DNA of 64,000 nucleotides, taken from contig JADJMW010000001.1 of NCBI GenBank assembly GCA_016709385.1, forward strand, positions 62,001-126,000, read 5' to 3'. The notes beneath the pieces are model-generated. The model was not told the DNA's origin. It saw only the letters and a program-made list of their open reading frames with translations, and did no database searches. The position numbers were made by a program, and so were the translations under genes. Source of the stretch: Candidatus Rubrivivax defluviihabitans. Lineage in GTDB: Bacteria > Pseudomonadota > Gammaproteobacteria > Burkholderiales > Burkholderiaceae_C. Of this stretch, positions 25,200 to 34,201 are shown one piece after another. Each line of letters starts with the position of its first letter. Position 1 is the first letter of the stretch.

Positions 25200-26900
25200 A
25201 TGACCGACCTCAGCCCTCTGCACCGCCTGGCCCAGCCCCACCCCGTGCGCGCCCCGCGCGGCAGCCAGCTCCACTGCGCCAACTGGCTGATCGAAGCCGC
25301 CTGGCGCATGATCCAGAACAACCTCGACCCCGAGGTGGCCGAGAACCCCGACGCGCTGGTGGTCTACGGCGGCATCGGCAAGGCGGCGCGCAACTGGGAC
25401 TGCTATGAAGCCATCCTCGAGTCGCTGCGAAAGCTGCGGCCCGATGAGACGCTGCTGGTGCAGAGCGGCAAGCCGGTGGGTGTGTTCCGCACCCACGCCG
25501 ACGCGCCGCGCGTGCTGATCGCCAATTCAAACCTGGTGCCGAAGTGGGCGACCTGGGAGCATTTCGACGAACTCGACCGCAAGGGCCTGATGATGTACGG
25601 CCAGATGACGGCCGGCAGCTGGATCTATATCGGCAGCCAGGGCATCGTGCAGGGCACCTACGAGACCTTCGTCGAGGCGGGCCGGCAGCACTACGGCGGC
25701 AACCTGGCCGGGCGCTGGATCCTCACCGCCGGCCTGGGCGGCATGGGCGGCGCGCAGCCGCTGGCGGCCAGCTTCGCCGGCGCTTGCAGCCTGAATATCG
25801 AGTGCCAGCAAAGCCGCATCGACTTCCGCCTGCGCAGCCGCTATCTGGACGAGCAGGCTACGAGCCTGGACGACGCGCTGGCGCGCATCGCCAAGTACAC
25901 CGCCGCGAAGAAGGCGGTGTCGATCGGCCTGCTCGGCAACGCGGCCGAGATCCTGCCGGAACTGGTGCAGCGCGGCCGAAGTGGACAAATCAGGCCCGAC
26001 CTGGTGACCGACCAGACCAGCGCCCACGATCTCGTCAACGGTTACCTGCCCGCGGGCTGGAGCGTGGAGCGCTGGCGCGATGCGCAAGCGGATTCATCGC
26101 AGCATGCCGCGCTGCGCGAGGCCGCCGCGCGCAGCTGCGCCGTGCACGTGCAGGCCATGCTGGCCTTCCAGGCCATGGGCGTGCCCACGGTGGACTACGG
26201 CAACAACATCCGCCAGGTGGCCTTCGACGCCGGGGTGAAGAATGCGTTCGACTTCCCCGGTTTCGTGCCGGCCTACGTGCGGCCGTTGTTCTGCCGCGGC
26301 CGCGGTCCCTTCCGCTGGGTGGCGCTGAGCGGTGATCCGGAGGACATCCGCAAGACCGACGCCAAGATGAAGGCGCTGTTCCCCGAGGACGCGCACCTGC
26401 ACCGCTGGCTGGACATGGCCGGCCAGCGCATCGCCTTCCAGGGCCTGCCGGCGCGCATCTGCTGGATCGGCCTGGGCGAGCGCCACCGCGCCGGGCTGGC
26501 CTTCAACGAGATGGTCAGGAGCGGCGAACTGAAGGCGCCCATCGTCATCGGCCGCGACCACCTGGACAGCGGCTCGGTGGCGTCGCCGAACCGCGAAACC
26601 GAATCGATGAAGGACGGCAGCGACGCCGTCAGCGACTGGCCGCTGCTGAATGCGCTGCTCAACACCGCCAGCGGCGCCACCTGGGTCAGCCTGCACCATG
26701 GCGGCGGCGTCGGCATGGGCTACTCGCAGCACGCCGGCGTGGTGATCGTCTGCGATGGCAGCGACGAAGCGGCACGGCGCATCGAGCGCGTGCTGTGGAA
26801 CGACCCCGGCACCGGCGTCATGCGCCACGCCGACGCCGGCTACGAGGACGCGGTGGCGTGTGCGCGCGAACAAGGGCTGAACCTGCCGATGGTGCGCTGA
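25200..26900 (+). CDS. hutU: Urocanate hydratase (HutU)
   Basis: The product is 566 residues. Urocanase blocks are clear: LVVYGGIGKAARNW, ANSNLVPKWATWEHF, MTAGSWIYIGSQGIVQGTYE, the NAD-binding glycine-rich GGMGGAQPLAAS, and PLFCRGRGPFRW, which carries the conserved active-site cysteine. It converts urocanate to imidazolonepropionate with NAD+ as cofactor. The ATG at 25200 follows GGAG; a GTG 21 bases earlier is possible. Its stop overlaps the hutH start by one base. Confidence 0.95.
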   Translation: MTDLSPLHRLAQPHPVRAPRGSQLHCANWLIEAAWRMIQNNLDPEVAENPDALVVYGGIGKAARNWDCYEAILESLRKLRPDETLLVQSGKPVGVFRTHADAPRVLIANSNLVPKWATWEHFDELDRKGLMMYGQMTAGSWIYIGSQGIVQGTYETFVEAGRQHYGGNLAGRWILTAGLGGMGGAQPLAASFAGACSLNIECQQSRIDFRLRSRYLDEQATSLDDALARIAKYTAAKKAVSIGLLGNAAEILPELVQRGRSGQIRPDLVTDQTSAHDLVNGYLPAGWSVERWRDAQADSSQHAALREAAARSCAVHVQAMLAFQAMGVPTVDYGNNIRQVAFDAGVKNAFDFPGFVPAYVRPLFCRGRGPFRWVALSGDPEDIRKTDAKMKALFPEDAHLHRWLDMAGQRIAFQGLPARICWIGLGERHRAGLAFNEMVRSGELKAPIVIGRDHLDSGSVASPNRETESMKDGSDAVSDWPLLNALLNTASGATWVSLHHGGGVGMGYSQHAGVVIVCDGSDEAARRIERVLWNDPGTGVMRHADAGYEDAVACAREQGLNLPMVR

Positions 26901-28489
26901 TGCTGCTGCGGCCCGGACATCTGACGCTCGACGAACTGCAGGCCATCCACGCCGGCGCGCCGGGCGACCGCCCGGGCGCGCCTCAGCCCCTGTTGATGGA
27001 CCCGCAGGCGCTGCCGGGCATCCTGGCCAGCGCCGCCGTGGTGCGCCGCGCCGCCGAGGGCGATGTCCCGGTCTACGGCGTCAACACCGGTTTCGGCAAG
27101 CTCGCCAGCACGCGCATCAGCGAGGCCGACCTCGCCACGCTGCAGCTCAATCTGATCCGCTCGCACAGTGTCGGTGTCGGCGCGCCGCTCGAGCCTGCCG
27201 TGGTGCGGCTGATGCTGGCGCTGAAGGCGGCCAGCCTGGCGCGCGGCCATTCCGGGGTGCGGCCGGTCGTCATCGACACCTTGCTGGCCGTGCACAACGC
27301 CGGCCTCGTGCCCTGGGTGCCGAGCCAAGGCTCGGTGGGCGCCTCGGGAGACCTGGCGCCGCTGGCGCACATGACGCTGGCGCTGATGGGCGAGGGTCAT
27401 TTCCTCGTCACCGATGCGGGCGACGCTGCTGGCCACGCCGGCCGGCGTGCACCGGCGGCCGCGTTGCTGCAGGCGGCCGGCATCACGCCGCTGCAGCTGG
27501 CGGCCAAGGAGGGCCTGGCGCTGATCAACGGCACGCAGACCAGCACCGCGCTGGCGCTGCACGCGCTGCTGAGCTTCGAGCCGGTGCTGGAATCGGCGCT
27601 GGTGATCGGCGCGCTGACGGTCGACGCCGCGCGCGGCAGCGACGGCCCTTTCGACCCGCGCATCCATGCGCTGCGCGGCCAGCCGGGGCAGGTCGACGTG
27701 GCCCAGTATTACCGCGCGCTGCTCGCTGGCAGCGCCATCCGCGCCTCGCATGCCGAAGGCGACGACCGCGTGCAGGACCCCTACTGCCTGCGCTGCCAGC
27801 CGCAGGTGGTGGGTGCCTGCCTGGACCAGCTGCGCCACGCCGCGCTGGTGCTGCTGCGCGAGGCCAATGCCGTCACCGACAACCCGCTGGTATTCCACGA
27901 AGACGGGGCCATGGTCTCCGGCGGCAACTTCCATGCCGAACCGGTGGCGCTGGCCTGCGACGCGATGGCCAACGCCATCGCCGAGGTCGGCGCCATCGCC
28001 GAACGCCGCATCGCGATGTTGATCGACAGCAGCGTCTCGCGCCTGCCGCCGTTCCTGACGGCCAACGCCGGACTGAACAGCGGCTTCATGATCGCCCACG
28101 TCACGGCCGCCTCGCTGGCCAGCGAAAACAAGAGCCTGGCGCACCCGGCCAGCGTCGACAGCCTGCCCACCAGCGCCAACCAGGAAGACCATGTCAGCAT
28201 GGCCACGTTCGCAGCGCGGCGGCTGCAGCCGATGATCGCCAACGTGGCGCACATCCTGGGCGTCGAATGGCTGGCCGCGGCGCAGGGCATCGACTTCCTG
28301 CGCCCGCTGCACAGCTCGGCCGCACTGGAGCAGGCGCATGCCCTGCTGCGGGCACGCTGCCCGGCCATGATGCACGACCGCTACATCGCGCCCGATATCG
28401 AAGCCGCCACGGCACGGGTGCGCGACGGCACGCTTGCGTGCATCTTGCGCACGCTGCCCGGACTGCCGACACTCTGGACCCCCGCCTGA
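26900..28489 (+). CDS. hutH: Histidine ammonia-lyase (HutH)
   Basis: The product is 529 residues. The MIO prosthetic group forms from Ala148-Ser149-Gly150 in VGASGDLAPLAHM. Other conserved parts are YGVNTGFGKLA, NGTQTSTALALHALL, QDPYCLRCQPQVVGA and SGGNFHAEPV. It deaminates L-histidine to urocanate, the first pathway step. ATG at 26900 shares a base with the hutU stop (TGATG). A short insert rich in Gly/Ala around residues 170-185 makes it slightly longer than usual. Confidence 0.95.
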   Translation: MLLRPGHLTLDELQAIHAGAPGDRPGAPQPLLMDPQALPGILASAAVVRRAAEGDVPVYGVNTGFGKLASTRISEADLATLQLNLIRSHSVGVGAPLEPAVVRLMLALKAASLARGHSGVRPVVIDTLLAVHNAGLVPWVPSQGSVGASGDLAPLAHMTLALMGEGHFLVTDAGDAAGHAGRRAPAAALLQAAGITPLQLAAKEGLALINGTQTSTALALHALLSFEPVLESALVIGALTVDAARGSDGPFDPRIHALRGQPGQVDVAQYYRALLAGSAIRASHAEGDDRVQDPYCLRCQPQVVGACLDQLRHAALVLLREANAVTDNPLVFHEDGAMVSGGNFHAEPVALACDAMANAIAEVGAIAERRIAMLIDSSVSRLPPFLTANAGLNSGFMIAHVTAASLASENKSLAHPASVDSLPTSANQEDHVSMATFAARRLQPMIANVAHILGVEWLAAAQGIDFLRPLHSSAALEQAHALLRARCPAMMHDRYIAPDIEAATARVRDGTLACILRTLPGLPTLWTPA

Positions 28490-28524
28490 CAATCCCCCCA
28501 CCCCAACCCGCAGGAACCCGACAA

Positions 28525-29481
28525 ATGAAGACATCCTTGCTCGCGCTGACGCTGGCCGCTGCCGCCGCGATGGCCACGACTCCGGCCCAGGCCCAGGAAA
28601 CCCAGGTCGCCATCGGCATGTCCGGCTGGACCGGCTTCGCGCCGCTGACCCTGGCCAGGGAGGCCGGCCTGTTCAAGAAACACGGCCTGGACGTGAGCAT
28701 CAAGATGATCCCGCAGAAGGACCGCCACCTGGCGATCGCCAGCGGCGACATCCAGTGCGCCGCGACCACGGTCGAGACCTGGATCGTCTGGAACGCCAAC
28801 GGCATCGCGGCGACGCAGATCTTCCAGCTCGACAAGAGCTACGGCGCGGACGGCATGGTGGTGAAGCCGGCCATCACCAAGATCAGCGACCTCAAGGGCA
28901 AGACCGTGGCCGCCAGCGCGCCCGGCACGGCGCCGTATTTCACGCTGGCCTGGATGCTGTCCAAGAACGGCCTCTCGGTGAAGGACGTGAACGTGGTCAA
29001 CCTGGAGCCGCAGGCCGCCGCCAACGCCATGATCGCCGGCACCGCCAACCTGGACGCGGCGATGACCTACGAGCCCTATCTGTCGGCGGTGCGCGAGAAG
29101 CCCGAGGCCGGCAAGATCATCGCCACCACACTGGACTACCCGATGATCATGGACACCTTCGGCTGCACGCCCAAATTCCTGGCCGAGAACCCCAAGGCCG
29201 CCAGGGCGCTGGCCGACGGCTACTTCGACGCCCTGGCAATGATCGCCGCCGAGCCCGCCAAGAGCTTCGGCATCATGGGCGCGGCGGTCAAGCAGACGGC
29301 CGAGAAGTTCGAGGCCAGCCAGAAGTTCCTGCGCTGGCAGGACCGCGCCGCGAACCAGAAATTCTTCGCCGGCGAGCACCTGCAGTTCAGCAAGGAGGCC
29401 GCGCAACTGCTGCTCGAGGCCGGCATCATCAGGCAGATCCCGGACCTGACGAAGCTGGCCGACACACGCTTCATCCAGTGA
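28525..29481 (+). CDS. NitT/TauT-type ABC transporter substrate-binding protein
   Basis: The product is 318 residues with a signal peptide ending ATTPAQA (about residue 23) and a SsuA/TauA/NMT1-like fold (GWTGFAPLTLAREAGLFKKHGL). The periplasmic receptor delivers ligand to the permease/ATPase pair encoded next. It begins 35 bases after hutH, in the same direction, so it probably belongs to the HutC-controlled transcript. Histidine, urocanate or a related imidazole is a reasonable but untested guess for the ligand; the family more often binds sulfonates, nitrate or pyrimidine precursors. Confidence 0.82.
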   Translation: MKTSLLALTLAAAAAMATTPAQAQETQVAIGMSGWTGFAPLTLAREAGLFKKHGLDVSIKMIPQKDRHLAIASGDIQCAATTVETWIVWNANGIAATQIFQLDKSYGADGMVVKPAITKISDLKGKTVAASAPGTAPYFTLAWMLSKNGLSVKDVNVVNLEPQAAANAMIAGTANLDAAMTYEPYLSAVREKPEAGKIIATTLDYPMIMDTFGCTPKFLAENPKAARALADGYFDALAMIAAEPAKSFGIMGAAVKQTAEKFEASQKFLRWQDRAANQKFFAGEHLQFSKEAAQLLLEAGIIRQIPDLTKLADTRFIQ

Positions 29482-29545
29482 CCGTGGGCGCGCGCGTTCA
29501 GCTCATGGGTTGCCGCCCCGCCGGGGCCGAGTGGCGGGCGGTGCC

Positions 29546-30325
29546 GTGAAGCCGCTCGTCCCGGTGGCGCCGGGCGCGCGCGTCGCGCTCGGCGTTTCCT
29601 TCTTTGTTCTCTTCGTCGCGGTGTGGGCGGCGGCCACCTTCAGCGGCTTCGTCAACCCGCTGTTCCTGGCCGACCCCTGGGCCATGCTCAGGAGCGGCTG
29701 GGTGCTGCTGGCCGAACTGGGCTTCGCCCACGATATCGGCATGACGGTGTGGCGCGTGCTGGGCGGCTTCGTCATCGCCGCCGTGCTGGCGCTGCCGCTG
29801 GGCGTGCTGATGGGCGCCTACAAGCCGATCGAGGCCTTCTTCGAGCCCTTCGTCAGCTTTGCGCGCTACCTGCCGGCCAGCGCCTTCATTCCGCTGCTGA
29901 TCCTGTGGGCTGGCATCGGCGAGGCGCAGAAGCTGGCCGTCATCTTCATCGGCAGCTTCTTCCAGCTCGTGCTGATGATCGCGGTGACGGTGGGCAACAC
30001 CCGGCGCGACCTGGTGGAGGCGGCCTATACGCTGGGCACCAGCGACCGCAGCCTGATCCGCCGCGTGCTGATCCCCGGCGCCGCGCCCGAGATCGCCGAG
30101 ACGCTGCGCATGGTGCTGGGCTGGGCCTGGACCTACGTCATCGTCGCCGAGCTCATCGGCGCTTCCAGCGGCATCGGCCACATGATCACCGACAGCCAGG
30201 CGCTGCTGGCCACCGACCAGATCATCTTCGGCATCATCGTCATCGGCCTCATCGGACTGGTCAGCGACCTGCTCTTCAAGTGGGCCAACCGCAGCTTCTT
30301 TCCGTGGGCGCAGCTGGGGCGCTGA
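29546..30325 (+). CDS. NitT/TauT-type ABC transporter permease
   Basis: The product is 259 residues from GTG at 29546; other in-frame starts lie upstream to 29510. It has six membrane segments and the cytoplasmic loop EAAYTLGTSDRSLIRRVLIP, which contacts the ATPase, as in SsuC/TauC. It shares the operon with the binding protein (64 bases upstream) and the ATPase (2 bases downstream). Confidence 0.85.
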   Translation: MKPLVPVAPGARVALGVSFFVLFVAVWAAATFSGFVNPLFLADPWAMLRSGWVLLAELGFAHDIGMTVWRVLGGFVIAAVLALPLGVLMGAYKPIEAFFEPFVSFARYLPASAFIPLLILWAGIGEAQKLAVIFIGSFFQLVLMIAVTVGNTRRDLVEAAYTLGTSDRSLIRRVLIPGAAPEIAETLRMVLGWAWTYVIVAELIGASSGIGHMITDSQALLATDQIIFGIIVIGLIGLVSDLLFKWANRSFFPWAQLGR

Positions 30326-30327
30326 GC

Positions 30328-31113
30328 ATGGGAAACATCCTCACCGTGCGCGGCGTCGAGCGCCGCTTCGCCAGCACGCACGGTTCGACGCTGGCGCTGC
30401 AGGCCACCGACCTCCTCGTCGCCGAGAACGACTTCATCACCATCCTGGGCCCCAGCGGTTGCGGCAAGAGCACGCTGCTGCGCATCGTGGCCGGGCTCGA
30501 CCATCCCACGGCCGGTGAGGTGCAGCTCGACGGCCGGCGCATCACCGGCCCGGGTGCCGACCGCGGCATGGTGTTCCAGAGCTACACCCTCTTCCCCTGG
30601 TTGACGGTGCTGGACAACGTCTGCTTCGGTCTGCGCGAACGCGGCCTGCCGCGCGCACAGCAGCTCGAGATCGCGCACGGCTTTCTGGTCAAGGTGGGCC
30701 TCAAGGGCTTCGACAGGCACTACCCGAAGCAGCTCAGCGGCGGCATGCAGCAGCGCACGGCACTGGCGCGCGCACTGGCCAACGATCCGCGCATGCTGCT
30801 GATGGACGAGCCCTTCGGCGCGCTGGACCACCAGACGCGCGAGCTGATGCAGGAGCTGCTGCTCGGCATCTGGGAAGAGCAGCGCAAGACCGTGCTCTTC
30901 GTCACCCATGACATCGACGAGGCGGTCTTCATGGGCAGCCGCGTCGTCGTCATGAGCGCGCGTCCCGGGCGCATCAAGCTCGACCGCTTGGTGCCGCTGG
31001 CGCACCCGCGCCACTATTCCGTGAAGACGACGCCGGCCTTCACCGGGTTGAAAGCCGAGCTGACCGAGGCCGTGCGCGGCGAAGTGCTGGCGGCGCAGGC
31101 GCAGCAGGCCTGA
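30328..31113 (+). CDS. NitT/TauT-type ABC transporter ATP-binding protein
   Basis: The product is 261 residues. Walker A GPSGCGKST, signature LSGGMQQR, Walker B LLMDEPFGALD and switch VTHDIDEA are all intact, so it is a working ATPase of the SsuB/TauB subgroup. It energises the importer encoded by the two preceding genes. The stop codon lies in a hairpin shared with the convergent DUF2252 gene. Confidence 0.92.
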   Translation: MGNILTVRGVERRFASTHGSTLALQATDLLVAENDFITILGPSGCGKSTLLRIVAGLDHPTAGEVQLDGRRITGPGADRGMVFQSYTLFPWLTVLDNVCFGLRERGLPRAQQLEIAHGFLVKVGLKGFDRHYPKQLSGGMQQRTALARALANDPRMLLMDEPFGALDHQTRELMQELLLGIWEEQRKTVLFVTHDIDEAVFMGSRVVVMSARPGRIKLDRLVPLAHPRHYSVKTTPAFTGLKAELTEAVRGEVLAAQAQQA

Positions 31114-31137
31114 GCCGGCTCCGCCCGCACGGCTCAG
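31110..31137. terminator. Bidirectional hairpin between convergent genes
   Basis: CTGAGCCG (31110-31117) and CGGCTCAG (31130-31137) form a perfect 8-bp stem with a 12-base loop. The stem contains the stop codons of both the ABC ATPase gene and the DUF2252 gene. There is no T-run. Confidence 0.5.
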
Positions 31138-32357
31138 CGCGCCGAGACGGTCGCGTCGAGCGCGAAGACGCCGTCGTCGTAAGCGCTGCAATAGGCCTTC
31201 CAGTCGTCCCGCACGGTCTGCATGCACTCGCGGCTGGCGCGGCGCAGGCGGCGCGGAGCGTCGGCGTCGGCACCCCAGGCGATGAGCTCGTCGGCGATGG
31301 CCGAGCGCTGGCGGCCGCTGGCGCGCAGGTGCGCCCAGGCGGTGCAGCGGCCCACCGAGGCCATCAGCGAGAGCAGCCGTTCGGGCGGCTGCTTGGCGTC
31401 GCCGAAGGCCACGCGGTCGGCGCTGGGCTGCAGGTCGCGCAGGACATATGAGCGCCCGCCCATGCGCACCGCGTGCAGGAAGGCCGGCGGCACCGCCTGG
31501 CAGCGCTGCGCCAGCGCCACCACGCGTTCGGCCTCGTCGGCCCAGGGCGGCTGCTTCAGCCGCAGTGCCGGCGTCAGCGCCGAGGGCAAGGCTTCCTTCA
31601 GGTCGAGCAGATAGTGCCCGTCGGGCGCACCCTTGCCCTGTACCAGCACCACCCAGCGGCGCACGCCCAGGCTGCCGTTGCCGGCGATGCGGCGGGCCAC
31701 GTCCAGCACCTCGAAGAAGTCCGGGCGGCCGCTCGTTGCGGCAAAGCGCCTCAGTAGCGCGCCGACACGCCGGTGCTCGGCTTCGTCGGCCGGCAGCGCC
31801 TTGCTGCCGTCGAGCTTGAGCCGGCGGTGGCGTCCGCGCCTGGAAGTGCGGCTGTCGAGGAAGTCGGCGCGTTCGCGGCCGCGCACGGTGTCGAAGAGCT
31901 CGCGTACCGGGCCCTCGGCGGTCTCGCGTTCGATCCAGCGGGCGCTGCCGCCGCGCAGCGCGCCGAAATACGCGGCCAGCAGCGCATCGAGCAGGGCACG
32001 CACGCGCGCGGCGTCGAAGTCCAGCGGCTGGCAGGCCAGTCGCACGCTGGTCAGCAGCCGCAACAGGTCCCACGCGGCGGGGATCAGCGCGCCCTCGTCG
32101 AAGTCGTTGACGTCGAAATAGGGTAGCCGGTTGTCGCCCTTGTAGCTGCCGAAGTTTTCCAGGTGCAGGTCGCCGCAGGACCAGACGGCGGGCGACGCCG
32201 GCAAGGCGTGCCTCTGCGGCAGCTGTGCAGGGAACAGGTGGCAAGTGGCGCGCAGGAAGACGAAGGCGCTGCTGCGCATGTGGCGGTATTTCATCGCCAG
32301 GCGCTCGGGGTCGCGCCCGGCGTTGTAGGTCAGGATGCTGTCGACGGGCCGAGGCAT
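31134..32357 (-). CDS. DUF2252 family protein
   Basis: The product is 407 residues. The DUF2252 pattern is clear: KYRHMRSSAFVFLRATCHLF, VWSCGDLHLENFGSY, FDVNDFDEGALIPAAWDLLR and AGNGSLGVRRWVVLVQGKG. The GDLHLENFG and NDFDE elements resemble the catalytic and metal-binding loops of kinase-fold phosphotransferases, so a kinase-like role is possible. The substrate is unknown. The start at 32357 is set by GGAGGAG eight bases upstream. It is monocistronic. Confidence 0.85.
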   Translation of the reverse strand: MPRPVDSILTYNAGRDPERLAMKYRHMRSSAFVFLRATCHLFPAQLPQRHALPASPAVWSCGDLHLENFGSYKGDNRLPYFDVNDFDEGALIPAAWDLLRLLTSVRLACQPLDFDAARVRALLDALLAAYFGALRGGSARWIERETAEGPVRELFDTVRGRERADFLDSRTSRRGRHRRLKLDGSKALPADEAEHRRVGALLRRFAATSGRPDFFEVLDVARRIAGNGSLGVRRWVVLVQGKGAPDGHYLLDLKEALPSALTPALRLKQPPWADEAERVVALAQRCQAVPPAFLHAVRMGGRSYVLRDLQPSADRVAFGDAKQPPERLLSLMASVGRCTAWAHLRASGRQRSAIADELIAWGADADAPRRLRRASRECMQTVRDDWKAYCSAYDDGVFALDATVSAR

Positions 32358-32613
32358 GCTGCGGGCTCCTCCCAATGGCGTTCAAGGGCGGCGCTGTCGA
32401 TGCTGCAGCCGCCACGGCCAGTCTAGCCCCAGCGCCTCGACGGTGACCGCTGGCGAACACCGCGTGGTCCACCGCGCGCCTGCGGTACCCACCAAAGCGG
32501 TTCATCATCCGGTTCCCGTACTCGACCTGTTCCAGCGCCCGAAATGAGTCCGCCATGGCCCGTGTCAGCACCTGCATCGATCTTCTTCCGCGGCTCGGAT
32601 ATTCCGTGATGCC

Positions 32614-34137
32614 ATGCCGGGACGACGCATGACACACCGGTCGTGGACCGGATGCGTGGCCTGGCTTCTGATCCTGCTCGGCGCTCTCGCTCCGGCGCTG
32701 GCCGCCGACGCCGTGGTCGTCGGCTCCAAGCGCTTCACCGAAAGCTACATCCTGGGCGAGATCGTGCGCCAGACGCTGGCCGAAGCCGGCGTGGCCGCCG
32801 AGCACAAGCAAGGGCTGGGCAATACCGGCATCCTGGAGCAGGCGCTGGCCAGCGGCGCGGTGGACATCTACCCCGAATACACCGGCACCATCGTGCGCGA
32901 GCTGCTCAAGCGCGAAGGCAAGCCGTCGCTGGAGGAGTTGAACACCTGGCTGGCGCCGCGCGGCCTGAAGGCCGCCGTGCCCCTGGGCTTCAACAATACC
33001 TATGCGCTGGCGCTGCGGGCCAGCGACGCCGAACGGCTGGGCGTGACGCGCATCTCCGACCTGGCCCGACTGCCGGCCGGCACGCTCAAGCCCGGCCTGT
33101 CCCACGAATTCCAGGCCCGCGCCGACGGCTGGCCCGCCTTGCAGCGCGCCTACGGTCTGCCCTTCGGTCCGGGTGCCGCGCTCGACCATGGCCTGGCCTA
33201 CGACGCACTGGCGGCCGGGCAGGTGGACCTGATCGACATCTATTCCACCGATGCCAAGGTCGGCCGTTACCAGTTGCGTGTGCTGGAGGACGACCGCAGC
33301 TTCTTCCCGCGCTACGACGCCGTTCTGCTGATGCGCGCCGCCGTCGACGAAAGGCCGCTGCAGCGTCTGGCCGGGCGCATCGACGAGGCGGCGATGATCG
33401 CGCTCAATGCCCAGGTCGAACTCGACGGCGTGTCGTTCGCCGAGGCGGCGCGCCGCTTTCTCGCCGGCGCGGCTCCAGCCACCGGCGCGCGGCAGGGATT
33501 CGTCGACCGGCTGTTCGCGCCCGACCTGGCGCGCCTGACGGGTCAGCACCTGGTGCTGGTCTTCGGTTCGCTGGCGCTGGCCGTGGCACTGGGTGTGCCG
33601 CTGGGCGTGCTGGCCTGGCGCTGCCCGCGGCTGGCCGGCGCCGTGCTGGGCGCGGTGGGCGTGCTGCAGACGGTGCCGTCGCTGGCGCTGCTGGCTTTCC
33701 TGATCGTGCTCGTGGGCGCCATCGGTTTCGTGCCGGCGCTGCTGGCGCTGTTCCTGTATGCGCTGCTGCCCATCGTGCGCAATACGCATGCTGGCCTGAA
33801 CGGCGTGCCGGCGGGGCTGACACAGGCGGCGCGGGCGCTCGGCCTCAGCGCACCGCAGGCACTGTGGACGGTGCAGTTGCCGCTGGCCATGCCCATGCTG
33901 TGGGCCGGCGTGAAGACCGCGGCCGTCATCAACGTGGGCACCGCCACCGTGGCGGCCTTCATCGGCGCCGGCGGCCTGGGCGAGCGCATCGTGGCGGGGC
34001 TCGCCGTCAACGATGGTGCCACCTTGCTGGCCGGCGCCGTGCCAGCCGCGGTGCTGGCGCTGGCAGTGCAATGGGGCTTCGACACCGCCGAGCGGCTGTG
34101 GGGCCGTGGCCGTCCGCGCCCGGCGCCGCCTGACTGA
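32614..34137 (+). CDS. Fused glycine betaine/choline-type binding protein and permease
   Basis: The product is 507 residues; a second ATG at 32629 also fits the signal peptide (TGCVAWLLILLGALAPALAAD). Residues ~30-295 are an OsmF/ProX-like receptor (VGSKRFTESYILGEI, GNTGILEQAL, YPEYTGTIVREL). From about 315, a six-helix OpuCB/OsmW-type permease ends in GLGERIVAGLAVNDGA. Order is receptor first, permease second. Such fusions serve quaternary amine import, for osmoprotection or carbon use. No ATPase gene is adjacent, so it must pair with one encoded elsewhere. Confidence 0.87.
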   Translation: MPGRRMTHRSWTGCVAWLLILLGALAPALAADAVVVGSKRFTESYILGEIVRQTLAEAGVAAEHKQGLGNTGILEQALASGAVDIYPEYTGTIVRELLKREGKPSLEELNTWLAPRGLKAAVPLGFNNTYALALRASDAERLGVTRISDLARLPAGTLKPGLSHEFQARADGWPALQRAYGLPFGPGAALDHGLAYDALAAGQVDLIDIYSTDAKVGRYQLRVLEDDRSFFPRYDAVLLMRAAVDERPLQRLAGRIDEAAMIALNAQVELDGVSFAEAARRFLAGAAPATGARQGFVDRLFAPDLARLTGQHLVLVFGSLALAVALGVPLGVLAWRCPRLAGAVLGAVGVLQTVPSLALLAFLIVLVGAIGFVPALLALFLYALLPIVRNTHAGLNGVPAGLTQAARALGLSAPQALWTVQLPLAMPMLWAGVKTAAVINVGTATVAAFIGAGGLGERIVAGLAVNDGATLLAGAVPAAVLALAVQWGFDTAERLWGRGRPRPAPPD

Positions 34138-34201
34138 AGTCCGAACGCCTTCAAGCTTGCGACAATCGCAGCCTGACGAGTCTCAAGCCGAGCCCACCAC
34201 C

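Noticed and set aside
30133..34071. 1312-codon open frame on the minus strand
   Set aside because: It runs antisense to the ABC ATPase, the fused transporter and others, and only its DUF2252 relative in another frame is real. High GC leaves few stop codons, and the translation is low-complexity His/Arg/Gln-rich.
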